Part shown: positions 1 to 8,657 of the stretch, one piece after another | Position numbering within the stretch: the stretch's first letter is position 1 | Layout: each line of letters begins with the position of its first letter | Assembly: GCF_018130785.1 (NCBI RefSeq) | Contig: NZ_JAFCJT010000006.1 | Location: 124,001 to 188,000, forward strand | From: Bradyrhizobium liaoningense | Lineage (GTDB): Bacteria > Pseudomonadota > Alphaproteobacteria > Rhizobiales > Xanthobacteraceae | Reading direction: 5' to 3' | Length of the DNA stretch: 64,000 bases | The notes under the pieces: model-generated | Told to the model about the DNA's origin: nothing | What the model saw: only the letters and a program-made list of their open reading frames with translations | The model's database searches: none | Position numbers and translations under genes: made by a program

Positions 1-1
1 C

Positions 2-541
2 CAGGATCCGCTGAACGCGACCTCGACGACCGACTTCATCAATCAGCTTACCTCCTACGCCAATTTCACGCAGCAGGAGTCGATCAACTCCAACATGTCG
101 TCGCTGGCGAGCTCGTTCTCGAGCCTCGTGACGCTCAACTCGGTGAACTATATCGGCCACACCGTCGAGGCGAAGTCCGATACGGCGACCTTGAGCAACG
201 GCTCGGCGACCTACGGCTACTCGCTGTCCTCGGCCGCGTCGAACGTCTCGATCAGCATCCAGGATTCCTCGGGCAACACCGTGTGGACCGGCACCGGCAC
301 GGGAAATTCCGGCTCCAACAGCTTCACCTGGGACGGCAAGGATTCCAGCGGCAACCAGCTCGCCGACGGCGGCAAATACACCATCTCGGTGACCGCGACG
401 AATTCCGCCGGCAGCTCGGTGCTCAACTACACGACCGTCACCGGCACGGTGACCGGCATCGACACCTCGACTTCGACGCCCTCGCTCACGGTGAACGGCG
501 TTGCTGTCAGCGCCGCCAACATCCTCGGCGTCACGTCCTGA
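2..541 (+). CDS. flgD: Flagellar hook-capping protein FlgD (5' end outside window)
   Basis: The frame is open from the left edge, so the N-terminus is missing. The first visible residues, QDPLNATSTTDFINQLTSYA, are the conserved FlgD signature (QDPLxPTDSTEFxxQLAxF). After it come an FlgD Ig-like/FLN region (GNTVWTGTGTGNSGSNSFTW, then WDGKDSSGNQLADGGKY) and a Ser/Thr-rich C-terminus. FlgD caps the growing hook outside the cell and is needed for FlgE polymerisation. It is followed 31 bp later by flgE on the same strand, the usual flagellar order. An ATG at 95 lies inside the conserved block and is not the real start. Confidence 0.93.
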   Translation, partial: QDPLNATSTTDFINQLTSYANFTQQESINSNMSSLASSFSSLVTLNSVNYIGHTVEAKSDTATLSNGSATYGYSLSSAASNVSISIQDSSGNTVWTGTGTGNSGSNSFTWDGKDSSGNQLADGGKYTISVTATNSAGSSVLNYTTVTGTVTGIDTSTSTPSLTVNGVAVSAANILGVTS

Positions 542-572
542 TTTCACGTTCTGATTTCCTCGGAGTTTCATC

Positions 573-1838
573 ATGAGTCTCACCGGTGCATTGTCCTCGG
601 CGATCTCGGCGCTCAGCGCCCAAAGCCAGTCCTTGTCGATGATCAGCGACAACATCGCCAACTCCGATACGACCGGCTACAAGACGACGTCGGCGATGTT
701 CGATGCGCTCGTCACCGCGTCCAGCAACACGACGTCCTATGCCTCCGGCGGCGTCACCGTCTCGGGCCGCGCCAACATCACCCAGCAGGGCCTGCTGGCC
801 GCGACTTCCAACGCCACCGACGTTGCGATCCAGGGCTCGGGTTTCTTCGTGGTGACCGACGCCAAGTCGGGCGGCACCGTCGCCTACACCCGCAACGGCG
901 CCTTCACCACCGACAATGCCGGCTATCTCCAGAATAACGGCTATTATCTGGAGGGATGGCGCACCGACGCGGACGGCAATGTCGTCGGCAACGAATCGGC
1001 GAGCAACCTCGAAGCCATCAACACCCAGGTCGCCTCGACCAGCGGCAGTGCGACCACCAAGACCACGATCGCCGCCAATCTGCCGTCGGACGCCGCGACC
1101 GGCGACACCTACACCAGCTCGATGACGGTCTACGATTCGCTGGGCGCGGCGAACTCGATGCAGGTCACCTGGACCAAGACCGGCACCAACACCTGGAGCG
1201 CGAGCTTCGCCAATCCGACCTCCTCTTCGGATACCACGACCGCGACAGGCGCGGCGTCGGGCACGATCGACATCACCTTCAACAGTGACGGCTCGCTGGC
1301 CAGCACCAGTCCCGATCCGGCAACCGTCTCGATCACCGGCTGGACCGATGGTGCGGCCGACAGCACCATCACCATGGACCTCGGCACGGTCGGTGGCACC
1401 GATGGCCTGACGCAATATGCCTCTGGTGAGACGACGCCCTCTGTCAATGTCACCAGCATCGACTCTGATGGCTTGTCCTACGGCAAGCTGTCCAGCATCT
1501 CGATCGGCGCTGACGGCGTCGTCGACGCGACCTATTCCAACGGCCAGACCATTGCGATCTACAAGATCGCGGTCGCGACCTTCGCCGATCCGAACGGTCT
1601 TGCAGCCTCCAGCGACGGAATCTATTCGGCAACGGTGACGTCGGGCAATGCCGCATTGCAAGGCTCCGGTGAGAACGGCGCGGGCACCATTTACGGCAGC
1701 GAGCTGGAATCCTCGACCACCGACACCTCCAGCCAGTTCTCGAACATGATCTCGGCGCAGCAGGCCTATTCCGCCGCGTCCCAGGTCATCTCCACCGTCA
1801 ACAAGATGTACGACACCCTGATCTCGGCGATGAGGTGA
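573..1838 (+). CDS. flgE: Flagellar hook protein FlgE
   Basis: 421 aa, normal length for a rhizobial hook protein. The N-terminus MSLTGALSSAISALSAQSQS with DNIANSDTTGYK is the rod/hook/HAP family signature (ANxxTxGYK). The C-terminus (SNMISAQQAYSAASQVISTV, ending NKMYDTLISAMR) is the matching amphipathic D0 helix. The middle is low-complexity Ser/Thr/Asp/Gly, as in exported filament-type proteins, and Cys is absent from the visible segments. It polymerises into the extracellular hook joining basal body and filament. It sits between flgD and two small genes leading to flgK. Confidence 0.93.
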   Translation: MSLTGALSSAISALSAQSQSLSMISDNIANSDTTGYKTTSAMFDALVTASSNTTSYASGGVTVSGRANITQQGLLAATSNATDVAIQGSGFFVVTDAKSGGTVAYTRNGAFTTDNAGYLQNNGYYLEGWRTDADGNVVGNESASNLEAINTQVASTSGSATTKTTIAANLPSDAATGDTYTSSMTVYDSLGAANSMQVTWTKTGTNTWSASFANPTSSSDTTTATGAASGTIDITFNSDGSLASTSPDPATVSITGWTDGAADSTITMDLGTVGGTDGLTQYASGETTPSVNVTSIDSDGLSYGKLSSISIGADGVVDATYSNGQTIAIYKIAVATFADPNGLAASSDGIYSATVTSGNAALQGSGENGAGTIYGSELESSTTDTSSQFSNMISAQQAYSAASQVISTVNKMYDTLISAMR

Positions 1839-1841
1839 GCG

Positions 1842-2102
1842 GTGCCAGGCGAAAAGGCAAACGCCGCCGGGGAGGCGCTGCTGCACCGGCTGCGGCGGCT
1901 CCTGGCGCGGGCGGCGAACGTCAAGAGCGGCGACCGGAAGCAATTGCTCGCGCTGCTCGATGACGTGGAAACAACACGACGCGGTCTGGTGCGGCAAGCC
2001 GCAGAGATCGACGGCGAGATGAGGCAGGCGACCGTCAGGACCACCGCGATCGGCGCGTATCTGCGCAACTCGCAAGGCGGCCGCGGCAAACGGCATAACT
2101 AG
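1842..2102 (+). CDS. Small hypothetical protein between flgE and the FlgN-like gene
   Basis: 86 aa from a GTG start 3 bp after the flgE stop; the GAGGTGA at the end of flgE can serve as ribosome binding site. The product is strongly basic, rich in Arg/Leu/Ala and predicted helical, with no signal peptide or membrane segment. I do not recognise the family. Its place in the flgE-flgK interval and its tight spacing (6 bp to the next ORF) suggest a cytoplasmic helper of hook-associated protein export, but that is inference from position only. Confidence 0.6.
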   Translation: MPGEKANAAGEALLHRLRRLLARAANVKSGDRKQLLALLDDVETTRRGLVRQAAEIDGEMRQATVRTTAIGAYLRNSQGGRGKRHN

Positions 2103-2108
2103 AAGGCG

Positions 2109-2585
2109 ATGACCATGACTGTAGCCCAAGCCAACAGCCAAGCCACGAGGACGATCGCTGCGAGCGGCGATGCGAGGATCAAGTCGCTGATCACGCTGAT
2201 CGACACGCTGACTGCGCTGGTTGCCGAGGAGAATGCGGAGCTCGCCAAGGGCCTGCCGGCCTCGCGCCTGAAGCAGGTCGACGAGAAGAACAAGCTGGCA
2301 GAGATTTTTGAACGGACCGTTGCCGAGTGCGCGGCGGGCACGACCAGCCTGAACGTCAGGGATCGTATCCTGCGCGAGCAGCTTCTGGAGCGGATCCTGA
2401 GGCTGCGCGTGGCGATGGACGAGAATCTGGTGCGCCTGCGCGCGGCGATCGAGGCCAGCAACCGCCGGATCGAAGCGGTCATGCAGGCGATCCGCGAGCA
2501 GATCGCGGCGGTGTCGCCCTATGGCGCGTCCGGCCGCGTCGCCGCCGCCCGCGCGGTTTCCAGCGGCACCAGCCGTAGCGCCTGA
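2109..2585 (+). CDS. flgN: FlgN-like flagellar export chaperone
   Basis: 158 aa. The pattern LIDTLTALVAEENAELAKG followed by a K/E-rich helix (QVDEKNKLAEIFERT) and a third long helix with IEASNRRIEAVMQAIRE matches the three-helix FlgN fold. FlgN binds FlgK and FlgL in the cytoplasm and escorts them to the export gate. The location immediately upstream of flgK and flgL supports this strongly. ATG 2109 or ATG 2115 could be the start; the AGAAGG spacing favours 2115. The final 20 residues are Ser/Ala/Gly/Arg-rich and probably disordered. The family call rests on pattern and context, not an alignment. Confidence 0.72.
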   Translation: MTMTVAQANSQATRTIAASGDARIKSLITLIDTLTALVAEENAELAKGLPASRLKQVDEKNKLAEIFERTVAECAAGTTSLNVRDRILREQLLERILRLRVAMDENLVRLRAAIEASNRRIEAVMQAIREQIAAVSPYGASGRVAAARAVSSGTSRSA

Positions 2586-2604
2586 CGGAACGGGGGAAGC
2601 CGCC

Positions 2605-4380
2605 GTGTCGCTCGATATCGCACGATCGATCGCTTTCAGCGGGCTGTCGGCGACGTCCGTGCAGATCAGCGTGACGTCGTCGAACATCTCGAACGCCGAC
2701 ACGACAGGCTATACCAAGAAGACCGCGAGCCAGTCGAGCAGCGTCACCAATGGCGTCGGCACCGGCGTCACGGTGACGGGCATCACCTCGACGGTCGACA
2801 AGCTGCTGTTGAAGTCGTTGGTCGGCGCGGATTCCGATCTCGGCGCGGCCGACACCACCAACACCTATCTGACGTCGCTCCAGAAGCTCTATGGCTCGAT
2901 CAGCAGCAGCGACGATTCCTCGTCCGGAACGTCGCTCGCCAACAGCATCGCCTCGCTGGAATCGGCACTCTCGTCGCTGGCAAGCACGCCGAGCAGCGCC
3001 TCGCTGCAATCCAATGTCGTCAGTGCGCTGGATGACGTCGCAAGCCAGTTGCGGGAGACCTCGAGCGGGATCCAGAAGCTCCGGTCGGACGCCGACCAGG
3101 ACATCTCGTCCTCGATCGACGACGTCAATGCGGATCTGAAGCAGATCGCGGACCTCAACGCCGAGATCAAGCAGACGGCCGCGACAGGCCAGTCGACCGC
3201 GGACCTGGAGGACCAGCGTAACACCGCGCTCCAGGACCTCGCCTCCAAGATGAACGTGAGCTATTTCACGGCGTCGAACGGTGACCTCCAAGTCTACACC
3301 ACATCCGGGCAGGCCCTGGTCGATTCTTCCGCGCACACGATCAGCTACACCGCCGCGGCGAATGTGACGGCGTCGACGACCTATACCGCCGGCTCGTCGT
3401 CGAGCGGTTTCAGCGCGATCACGGTGAACGGGGTGGACATCACCTCCCAGATCACCGGCGGGGACATCGGTGCGCTCATCACACTCCGCGACGAGACGCT
3501 GCCGGACGCGCAGTCCCAGCTCGATCAGCTGGCCCAGCAGCTTGCGTCCACCATGAACAGTGTCTCGAACAGCGCGTCCTCGGTGCCGGCGCCGACCAGC
3601 CTGACCGGAACGACGGCCGTCACCAGCAGCACCGCGCTGTCCGCCACCGGCACCGTGCGGCTCGCCGTGACCGACCAGAGCGGCAATCTGGTCTCCTACA
3701 GTGATCTCGATCTGTCGTCCTATTCCACGGTCGGCGACCTCGTCACCGCCATCAACGGCATTTCCGGAATGTCGGCCTCGGTCGATTCGGACGGCCATCT
3801 CTCGATCACGGCGACCGGCTCCGGCAACGGCGTCGCCATCAACGAGATGACGAGCTCGGTGGGGAGCTCGGGCGAGGGCTTTTCCGAGTATTTCGGCCTC
3901 AATGATTTGGTGACGGGAACCAGCGCCTCGGACATCGCGGTCAACAGCAAGATTCTGTCCGGTGCCAATGAACTCCAACTCGCGACGCTCGATTCGTCCT
4001 CAAGCCTGACGGTCGGAAGCTCGGTGCTATCGTCGGGCTCCGCCACCGTGATCAACGCCTTCTACGATGCGCTGACGGACTCGAGGTCGTTTGCGTCGAC
4101 CGGCGGTCTTGCCGCAACGACCGGATCCCTGGCCGATTATGCCTCGGCCATCGTGTCCGACGTATCGAGCAAGGCCTCGCAGGCGTCCACCGATTACACC
4201 GCCAGGGAGACCGCGCAGTCGACCTATGCGAATTCGCTGTCGTCGCAGTCCGGCGTCAACCTCGACGAGGAATCGGCCAATCTGAGCACGCTCCAGAACA
4301 AATATTCGGCGGCATCGGCGCTGATCCAGGCCATCAACTCCATGTACTCGGCGTTGCTCACCGCCGTGCAGTCGACCTAG
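2605..4380 (+). CDS. flgK: Flagellar hook-associated protein 1 FlgK
   Basis: 591 aa from GTG 2605, chosen because GGGGGAAG lies 7 bp upstream and the product then begins SLDIARSIAFSGLSATSVQI, the HAP1 N-terminus. The TSSNISNADTTGYTKK motif is the rod/hook family signature. The C-terminal end (SGVNLDEESANLSTLQNKYS, then AASALIQAINSMYSALL) is typical of FlgK. FlgK forms the first hook-filament junction ring. The frame is also open further upstream, but only by overlap with flgN. It lies 12 bp upstream of flgL, with which it forms the junction. Confidence 0.93.
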   Translation: MSLDIARSIAFSGLSATSVQISVTSSNISNADTTGYTKKTASQSSSVTNGVGTGVTVTGITSTVDKLLLKSLVGADSDLGAADTTNTYLTSLQKLYGSISSSDDSSSGTSLANSIASLESALSSLASTPSSASLQSNVVSALDDVASQLRETSSGIQKLRSDADQDISSSIDDVNADLKQIADLNAEIKQTAATGQSTADLEDQRNTALQDLASKMNVSYFTASNGDLQVYTTSGQALVDSSAHTISYTAAANVTASTTYTAGSSSSGFSAITVNGVDITSQITGGDIGALITLRDETLPDAQSQLDQLAQQLASTMNSVSNSASSVPAPTSLTGTTAVTSSTALSATGTVRLAVTDQSGNLVSYSDLDLSSYSTVGDLVTAINGISGMSASVDSDGHLSITATGSGNGVAINEMTSSVGSSGEGFSEYFGLNDLVTGTSASDIAVNSKILSGANELQLATLDSSSSLTVGSSVLSSGSATVINAFYDALTDSRSFASTGGLAATTGSLADYASAIVSDVSSKASQASTDYTARETAQSTYANSLSSQSGVNLDEESANLSTLQNKYSAASALIQAINSMYSALLTAVQST

Positions 4381-4392
4381 GAGGGCACCCCT

Positions 4393-5304
4393 ATGGTTGC
4401 GATGAGGGTGGCCACCTTCGCCCAGTCGAACAGGATGATCGCCGACGCGATGCGCGTGGAGTCGGTCATGGCCAACAAGCAGATCCAGGAATCCTCGGGC
4501 GTCGTCTCGACCGATTTCGGCGGTTATGGCTCGGACGCGCAGCATGTCGTCAACCTCCAGGTCTCCGTAACGCGCGCACAGTCCTATATCGATGCCGCGA
4601 CGCTCGCCGACAGCAAGGTCCAGGTGATGTATTCGGCGGTCGGCTCGGTGACCGACATCCTCACGCAGCTGCGCTCCCAGCTCAGCGCGGCCTCGACGGG
4701 AAGCTCGACCGAGGTGAACTCGGTCATCAGCTCCGCCCAGCAGATGCTGGAGCAGATGGGCTCGCTGATGAACACGCAGTATGACGGCCAATACGTGTTC
4801 GCCGGCGGCAAGACGGACACGGCTCCTGTCGATCTCACGAGCTTTTCGTCCGGCGCTGGCTCGACGACCACGGCGGACACCAGCTACTACAATGGCGACG
4901 ACGAGATCGCCTCGGTGCGGGTCGCCGCGGACGAAACCGTGTCCTACGGCGTCACCGCCGACAATTCGGCGTTCGAGGAAGTGATGCGTGTCCTGAAGTT
5001 CGTGGCGAACAGCACCACGCTGTCGTCCTCGGACATAACCAGCGCGCTGGACCTCGCCAGCACGGCGCTCGACGACACCGCGGCGGTGCAGGCGAAGCTG
5101 TCGAGTTCTGCGTCCTCGATCGAGACTGCGAGCGCCCGCCAGACCGACTACAAAAGCTATGCCGAGACGCTGTCGAACGATCTCACCAGCGTCGATGTCG
5201 CAGCCGTCACGGCGCAACTTTCGACCTACCAGACGCAGCTCACGGCATCCTATTCGGCGCTGGGCAAGATCCTGAGTTTGAACCTATCGAGCTACCTGAA
5301 ATAG
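4393..5304 (+). CDS. flgL: Flagellar hook-associated protein 3 FlgL
   Basis: 303 aa. The start ATG at 4393 follows AGGAGG at 4380. The N-terminal MRVATFAQSNRMIADAMRVE and the segment MNTQYDGQYVFAGGKTDTAP (FlgL/flagellin: N.xxxGxYlFaGxxt) identify HAP3. The C-terminal helix ends SYSALGKILSLNLSSYLK. FlgL sits between FlgK and the flagellin filament. It is the last gene of the plus-strand flagellar operon here and meets the minus-strand ligase gene head-on with only 6 bp between stop codons. Confidence 0.92.
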   Translation: MVAMRVATFAQSNRMIADAMRVESVMANKQIQESSGVVSTDFGGYGSDAQHVVNLQVSVTRAQSYIDAATLADSKVQVMYSAVGSVTDILTQLRSQLSAASTGSSTEVNSVISSAQQMLEQMGSLMNTQYDGQYVFAGGKTDTAPVDLTSFSSGAGSTTTADTSYYNGDDEIASVRVAADETVSYGVTADNSAFEEVMRVLKFVANSTTLSSSDITSALDLASTALDDTAAVQAKLSSSASSIETASARQTDYKSYAETLSNDLTSVDVAAVTAQLSTYQTQLTASYSALGKILSLNLSSYLK

Positions 5305-5314
5305 GCCGGCCTAT
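5301..5314. repeat. 14-bp perfect palindrome carrying both convergent stop codons
   Basis: ATAGGCCGGCCTAT is a perfect palindrome. It contains the TAG stop of flgL on the plus strand and the TAG stop of the ligase gene on the minus strand. It could act as a compact bidirectional terminator hairpin, but no T-tract follows. Confidence 0.6.
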
Positions 5315-6882
5315 TCGGCGGCAATCCGCTCCATGGCCATGGCGCGAAGCCTGGCGCGCTGGATTTTCACACCGTTGGCGCTGTCGGTGACCGGGAAAGT
5401 GTCGACGATATAGATTCGTGCCGGAACCTTGTAGCCGGCGAGGCGCTCGCGCATACGCGCCACCAGTTGCTCTTGTTGCGGCGGCTCGTTCGCCGGAATC
5501 ACGAAGGCGACGCAGCGTGCCTGCCCCTTGAGATCGACCGCGACAACCTGGGCGTCGGCAACCCCCGTGCAGGTCTTGAGCTCGTCCTCGATCTCGCCGG
5601 GCGCAACCAGGAAGCCGCCGAGCCGCATCGCATCGCCCGCGCGGGTCTCGTAGACGAAGGCGCCGTCGCCGCGCAGGCGGCCGATATCGCCGGTGCGGAA
5701 GAAGCCGTCGGCGGTGATCGCATCGCGCGTCGCATCCGGGTTGTTGAAATAGCCGAGGAAGCGCGAGGGCGCGCTGATCTCGAGCTCGCCGGAGACGCCT
5801 TGAGCCGCGATCCCGCCGGTCTCGGTGTCGCGCACGCGCACCATCGCGTCGGGAGACATCGGCCAGCCGCCGCCCTCGATGCGGTCGGCGAAGGCGTCAC
5901 TGGCGCGGGCAATCGAGAACAGCGCCTGTACCTCGCTCGAACCGTAGAGTCCGAACAGCGGCATGCCGCGCGCCTCGGCCTCCGCGGCGAGCTCACGCCA
6001 GCCGGGCTGGAACGCGGCGAAGCCGCAGACTTCGAGATGCGGGAACGGCCGTGGTGTATCGGAGGGAGCGAGGATGCGGCGGAACATCTCGTCGGAGCCG
6101 AAGGCGTGCGTGACCTTGTGTTCGCCAAGGATCTTCAATGCTGGTGCCGCCTCGAAAGCATCGAGCACATGGATGGTCGCGCCGGCTGCGATGAAGCCGA
6201 GCAGGCTGGTCATGCCGAAGGTGCCGCAGAACGGCAGCATGGCCAGCAGCGAATGGCGCCGTGGCGAGAGTTTGAGCGCCTTGGCGACGGAGGCGGCGTG
6301 CGTGGCGAGCGTCCGTTGCGAATGCACGACGAGCTTCGGCCCCTTGGTTGTGCCCGATGTCGTGTAGAGCAGCACCGGCAGATCGACATCGTCATGCGCC
6401 GGCGGCGATGGCGGATAGGACCTCTCGAACGCATCGAAGCGCACACAGGGCCAGTGGGCGGGGATAGCATCTCCGCCGACTACCGCGACCCTTTGCAGCG
6501 CAGGCACGTCGTCCTTGGCGATATCGGCGAGGATGGCGGCAAAATCGATCGAGCGGAACGCGGCCTCGACCACCATCAGCCTGGCGCCGGACACCTTGAG
6601 CAGATGGCCGACTTCCGCGCTGCGGTAACGGGTATTGACCGCGGCGACGATCGCACCACAGCGGGCGGCGGCGAACAGCAGTGCGATCCATTCGACCCGG
6701 TTGACCAGCCAGACCGCGACCACGTCGCCCTGGCCGATGCCTCGCGCCGTAAGCCATGCGGCGGTCTGCTCGACCTTCCCGGAGAATTCCGCGCGCGAGA
6801 CGGGCCTGCCGTCAAACACGAAGGCGGGCTCGGTGCCTTCGGCACCGATCAGCGATTGAAGCGAAAATTGGTTGACGCTCAT
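5311..6882 (-). CDS. AMP-dependent acyl-CoA synthetase/ligase family protein
   Basis: 523 aa, class I adenylate-forming enzyme. The P-loop-like A3 motif TTSGTTKGPKLVVHS (about residues 173-187), the A5 motif GLYGSSEVQALF, the A7 motif GFFRTGDIGRL and a C-terminal KIQRARLR catalytic-lysine region are all present. The enzyme activates a carboxylic acid with ATP and usually transfers it to CoA in the cytoplasm. The substrate cannot be told from the sequence; fatty or aromatic acids are the usual options. No pathway partner is adjacent: upp lies 32 bp upstream on the same strand but is unrelated. Confidence 0.85.
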   Translation of the reverse strand: MSVNQFSLQSLIGAEGTEPAFVFDGRPVSRAEFSGKVEQTAAWLTARGIGQGDVVAVWLVNRVEWIALLFAAARCGAIVAAVNTRYRSAEVGHLLKVSGARLMVVEAAFRSIDFAAILADIAKDDVPALQRVAVVGGDAIPAHWPCVRFDAFERSYPPSPPAHDDVDLPVLLYTTSGTTKGPKLVVHSQRTLATHAASVAKALKLSPRRHSLLAMLPFCGTFGMTSLLGFIAAGATIHVLDAFEAAPALKILGEHKVTHAFGSDEMFRRILAPSDTPRPFPHLEVCGFAAFQPGWRELAAEAEARGMPLFGLYGSSEVQALFSIARASDAFADRIEGGGWPMSPDAMVRVRDTETGGIAAQGVSGELEISAPSRFLGYFNNPDATRDAITADGFFRTGDIGRLRGDGAFVYETRAGDAMRLGGFLVAPGEIEDELKTCTGVADAQVVAVDLKGQARCVAFVIPANEPPQQEQLVARMRERLAGYKVPARIYIVDTFPVTDSANGVKIQRARLRAMAMERIAAE

Positions 6883-6914
6883 GCAACCGGACTAACCCGA
6901 TCGCACAAATCTGT

Positions 6915-7550
6915 CTACTTGGTGCCGAACATCCGGTCGCCGGCGTCGCCCAGGCCCGGCACGATGTAGCCGTGGTCGTTGAGCCGCTCGTCGATCGCGG
7001 CGGTCCAGACCGGCACGTCCGGATGCTCGCACTGGAACTGCGCGATGCCTTCGGGCGCGGCCAGAAGGCAGACGAAGCGGATGTCGCGGGCGCCGCGCGC
7101 CTTGAGCAGGGAGGCGCCGGCGCAGGCCGAGTTGCCGGTCGCCAGCATCGGGTCCATCAGGATCACGGTGCGGTCGGACAGGTCCTGCGGCGCCTTGAAG
7201 TAATATTCCACCGCCTGCAATGTTTCGGGGTCGCGGTAGAGGCCGATATGGGCGATGCGCGCCGAGGGCATCAGCGCCAGCATGCCGTCCAGGAAGCCGA
7301 CGCCGGCGCGCAGGATCGGCGCCAGCGTGAGCTTCTTGCCGGCGATCTTCGGCGCCCGCATCGGGGAGATCGGCGTCTCGATCTCCACCAGCTCCAGCGG
7401 CAGATCGCGCGTCACCTCGTAGCCGAGCAGCATCCCGATCTCGTTCAGGATCTCGCGAAAACTCTTGGTCGAGCGGTCCTTCTCCCGCATGAGGGAGAGC
7501 TTGTGCTGGACCAGGGGGTGGGCGACGACGTTGACGCTGCTTGTGCTCAT
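6915..7550 (-). CDS. upp: Uracil phosphoribosyltransferase
   Basis: 211 aa, exactly family size. It makes UMP from uracil and PRPP in pyrimidine salvage. The PRPP-binding signature [14 protein letters not shown] is present, with the conserved [14 protein letters not shown] segment and the C-terminal uracil-binding loop ([17 protein letters not shown]). It begins at ATG 7550. The 158-bp upstream gap to the next minus-strand ORF contains no obvious regulatory element. Confidence 0.96.
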   Translation of the reverse strand: MSTSSVNVVAHPLVQHKLSLMREKDRSTKSFREILNEIGMLLGYEVTRDLPLELVEIETPISPMRAPKIAGKKLTLAPILRAGVGFLDGMLALMPSARIAHIGLYRDPETLQAVEYYFKAPQDLSDRTVILMDPMLATGNSACAGASLLKARGARDIRFVCLLAAPEGIAQFQCEHPDVPVWTAAIDERLNDHGYIVPGLGDAGDRMFGTK

Positions 7551-7708
7551 GAAACCGCTCTACACGGTTCCGTGAAATTGCGCCAGATCGGCCAGATCTT
7601 TTCGAGGCGATACGCAGCCTCAGGCGGGTATCGCGACGGCGCTGCGCACCCGGCTGCTCGCCGCGTAGGCAGCCATGGTCAATTCACGCTCCATCGATCT
7701 GCCGGGTT

Positions 7709-7837
7709 CTAAACTCCCAGCCCGCGTGCCACGAGCGTGATCACGATTGTCAGGATCGCGCCCCAGACTAGGCTCAGCGTCATGGTCAGGATCGTCGTCG
7801 TGACCGCCTGCTCCAGATTTCCCTTGAGGAGCTGCAT
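7709..7837 (-). CDS. 42-aa membrane microprotein
   Basis: MQLLKGNLEQAVTTTILTMT starts at ATG 7837, 1 bp after the stop of the 30-aa ORF. It carries one long hydrophobic stretch (about residues 12-40: LTMTLSLVWGAILTIVITLV), so a single-pass membrane protein is expected. An in-frame upstream ATG (7891) is possible but would overlap the 30-aa gene. I do not recognise the family. It is the last of four tightly coupled minus-strand genes (63, 132, 30, 42 aa) that share the 17-bp element at 8641. Confidence 0.55.
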   Translation of the reverse strand: MQLLKGNLEQAVTTTILTMTLSLVWGAILTIVITLVARGLGV

Positions 7838-7838
7838 G

Positions 7839-7931
7839 CTACTTGTCCGTGCCAGGCGCGACGCCGATGCGCAGGCCGAGCAGCAATGCACCCATCACCG
7901 CAACCAGGATGGCGATCTTGAGCTCGATCAT
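7839..7931 (-). CDS. 30-aa membrane microprotein
   Basis: MIELKIAILVAVMGALLLGL, then RIGVAPGTDK: one transmembrane helix (about residues 4-20) with a short soluble tail. Its ATG overlaps the stop of the 132-aa gene in an ATGA arrangement (7928-7931), strong evidence for translational coupling. The size and design recall KdpF-type single-helix subunits, but the sequence is not KdpF. The function is unknown; its place in a unit preceded by the same element as kdp suggests a role under K+ limitation (inference). Confidence 0.55.
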   Translation of the reverse strand: MIELKIAILVAVMGALLLGLRIGVAPGTDK

Positions 7932-8326
7932 GTCCGCAGCCTTGTCGCCGCGCGGGCCAGGAGCCGCCTCGCGCCCTCCGCCAGCGCAATCAGCGGATTG
8001 CCGCGGTTCTCGATATCGAGCTCGAAGGTCTCGGCGGGAAACACCAGCGCGCATCTTGCGGGCCCACTCTGCCGGTTGGCGAAATCGACCGCTGCGCTCC
8101 TGAACAGGAAGAGACCGCCGATGCGTCCATTCGCCTCGCGGGCGACCCAGAGGCCGGCGCCGTTGCGCCCAATGAAGAAGGCGGGGATGGCGGGGCTTAT
8201 GACATCCGGATCGATCGGCCTGAGCACCGCCGCGGACGGGGCCATTGTCGGTCGCTCGGGCTGGCGACGCGTGGCTTGAAGGGCGATCGCGGCCATGGCG
8301 GCTTCTTCACACATCTGCAAGGTCAT
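7928..8326 (-). CDS. 132-aa hypothetical protein, paralogue of the 84-aa protein at 10005
   Basis: The start ATG 8326 follows GGGAG. The central segment (about residues 48-103: FFIGRNGAGLWVAREANG, IGGLFLFRSAAVDFA, FPAETFELDI) aligns without gaps worth noting to the 84-aa protein at 10005-10259 (VFIGRNHRGQWIAQQQNG, YGGLFVNRAQAIKYA, LPREIELDM). The shared FIGRN..G.W.A...NG..GGLF core looks like a small beta-rich domain. No membrane segment or signal peptide is seen. I cannot name the family. The C-terminus is Ala/Arg-rich. Confidence 0.65.
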   Translation of the reverse strand: MTLQMCEEAAMAAIALQATRRQPERPTMAPSAAVLRPIDPDVISPAIPAFFIGRNGAGLWVAREANGRIGGLFLFRSAAVDFANRQSGPARCALVFPAETFELDIENRGNPLIALAEGARRLLARAATRLRT

Positions 8327-8343
8327 GATGGTCTCCCATGCCG

Positions 8344-8535
8344 TCAGGCGTGGAGATGCCAGACATAGATCGCGGTCTTCAGCGCGATCAGCGCCGTGAG
8401 CACGCTGCCCATCGAGAGCAGGGTCAGTGCACTGAGTGCGAGGCCTTTGAGCTGCGCCTTGCGTTCCGGCGAGATCCGTGCGGGGCGTTCGGCCCAGCCA
8501 AGGGGGCGTTCAACGCCATGTGTCAGCATCGACAT
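8344..8535 (-). CDS. 63-aa single-pass membrane protein
   Basis: Starts at ATG 8535 with AAGGA 12 bp upstream. The N-terminal half is polar (ERPARISPERKAQLKG). The C-terminal half is one hydrophobic helix (LALSALTLLSMGSVLTALIA) ending WHLHA. No family recognised. It is the first gene of the 63/132/30/42-aa unit; the 17-bp element at 8641-8657 lies about 106 bp upstream on the same strand. Confidence 0.6.
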   Translation of the reverse strand: MSMLTHGVERPLGWAERPARISPERKAQLKGLALSALTLLSMGSVLTALIALKTAIYVWHLHA

Positions 8536-8640
8536 GTCGGCATTCCTTCGTCAGCATGGCGGTGGCCGGGGCCGCCGCAATCTGCCTCGGATGATGGCCA
8601 TGAGCGCGTATGATTGCGAGATGAGCGCTGGGCTCGCGGC

Positions 8641-8657
8641 ATAGGAATCTCATAAAG
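8641..8657 (-). promoter_or_regulatory. 17-bp element, copy 1 (candidate KdpE box)
   Basis: Read on the minus strand: CTTTATGAGATTCCTAT, identical over all 17 bases to the copy upstream of kdp at 11491. TATG and TAT recur with an 11-bp period, the spacing used by OmpR/PhoB-family regulators such as KdpE. It overlaps the last codons of the 130-aa gene and precedes the 63-aa gene. Confidence 0.6.

Noticed and set aside
531..2702. Long minus-strand frame across flgE and the small flagellar genes
   Set aside because: It covers genes with clear flagellar motifs and has Arg/Gly/Asp composition typical of GC-rich shadows.
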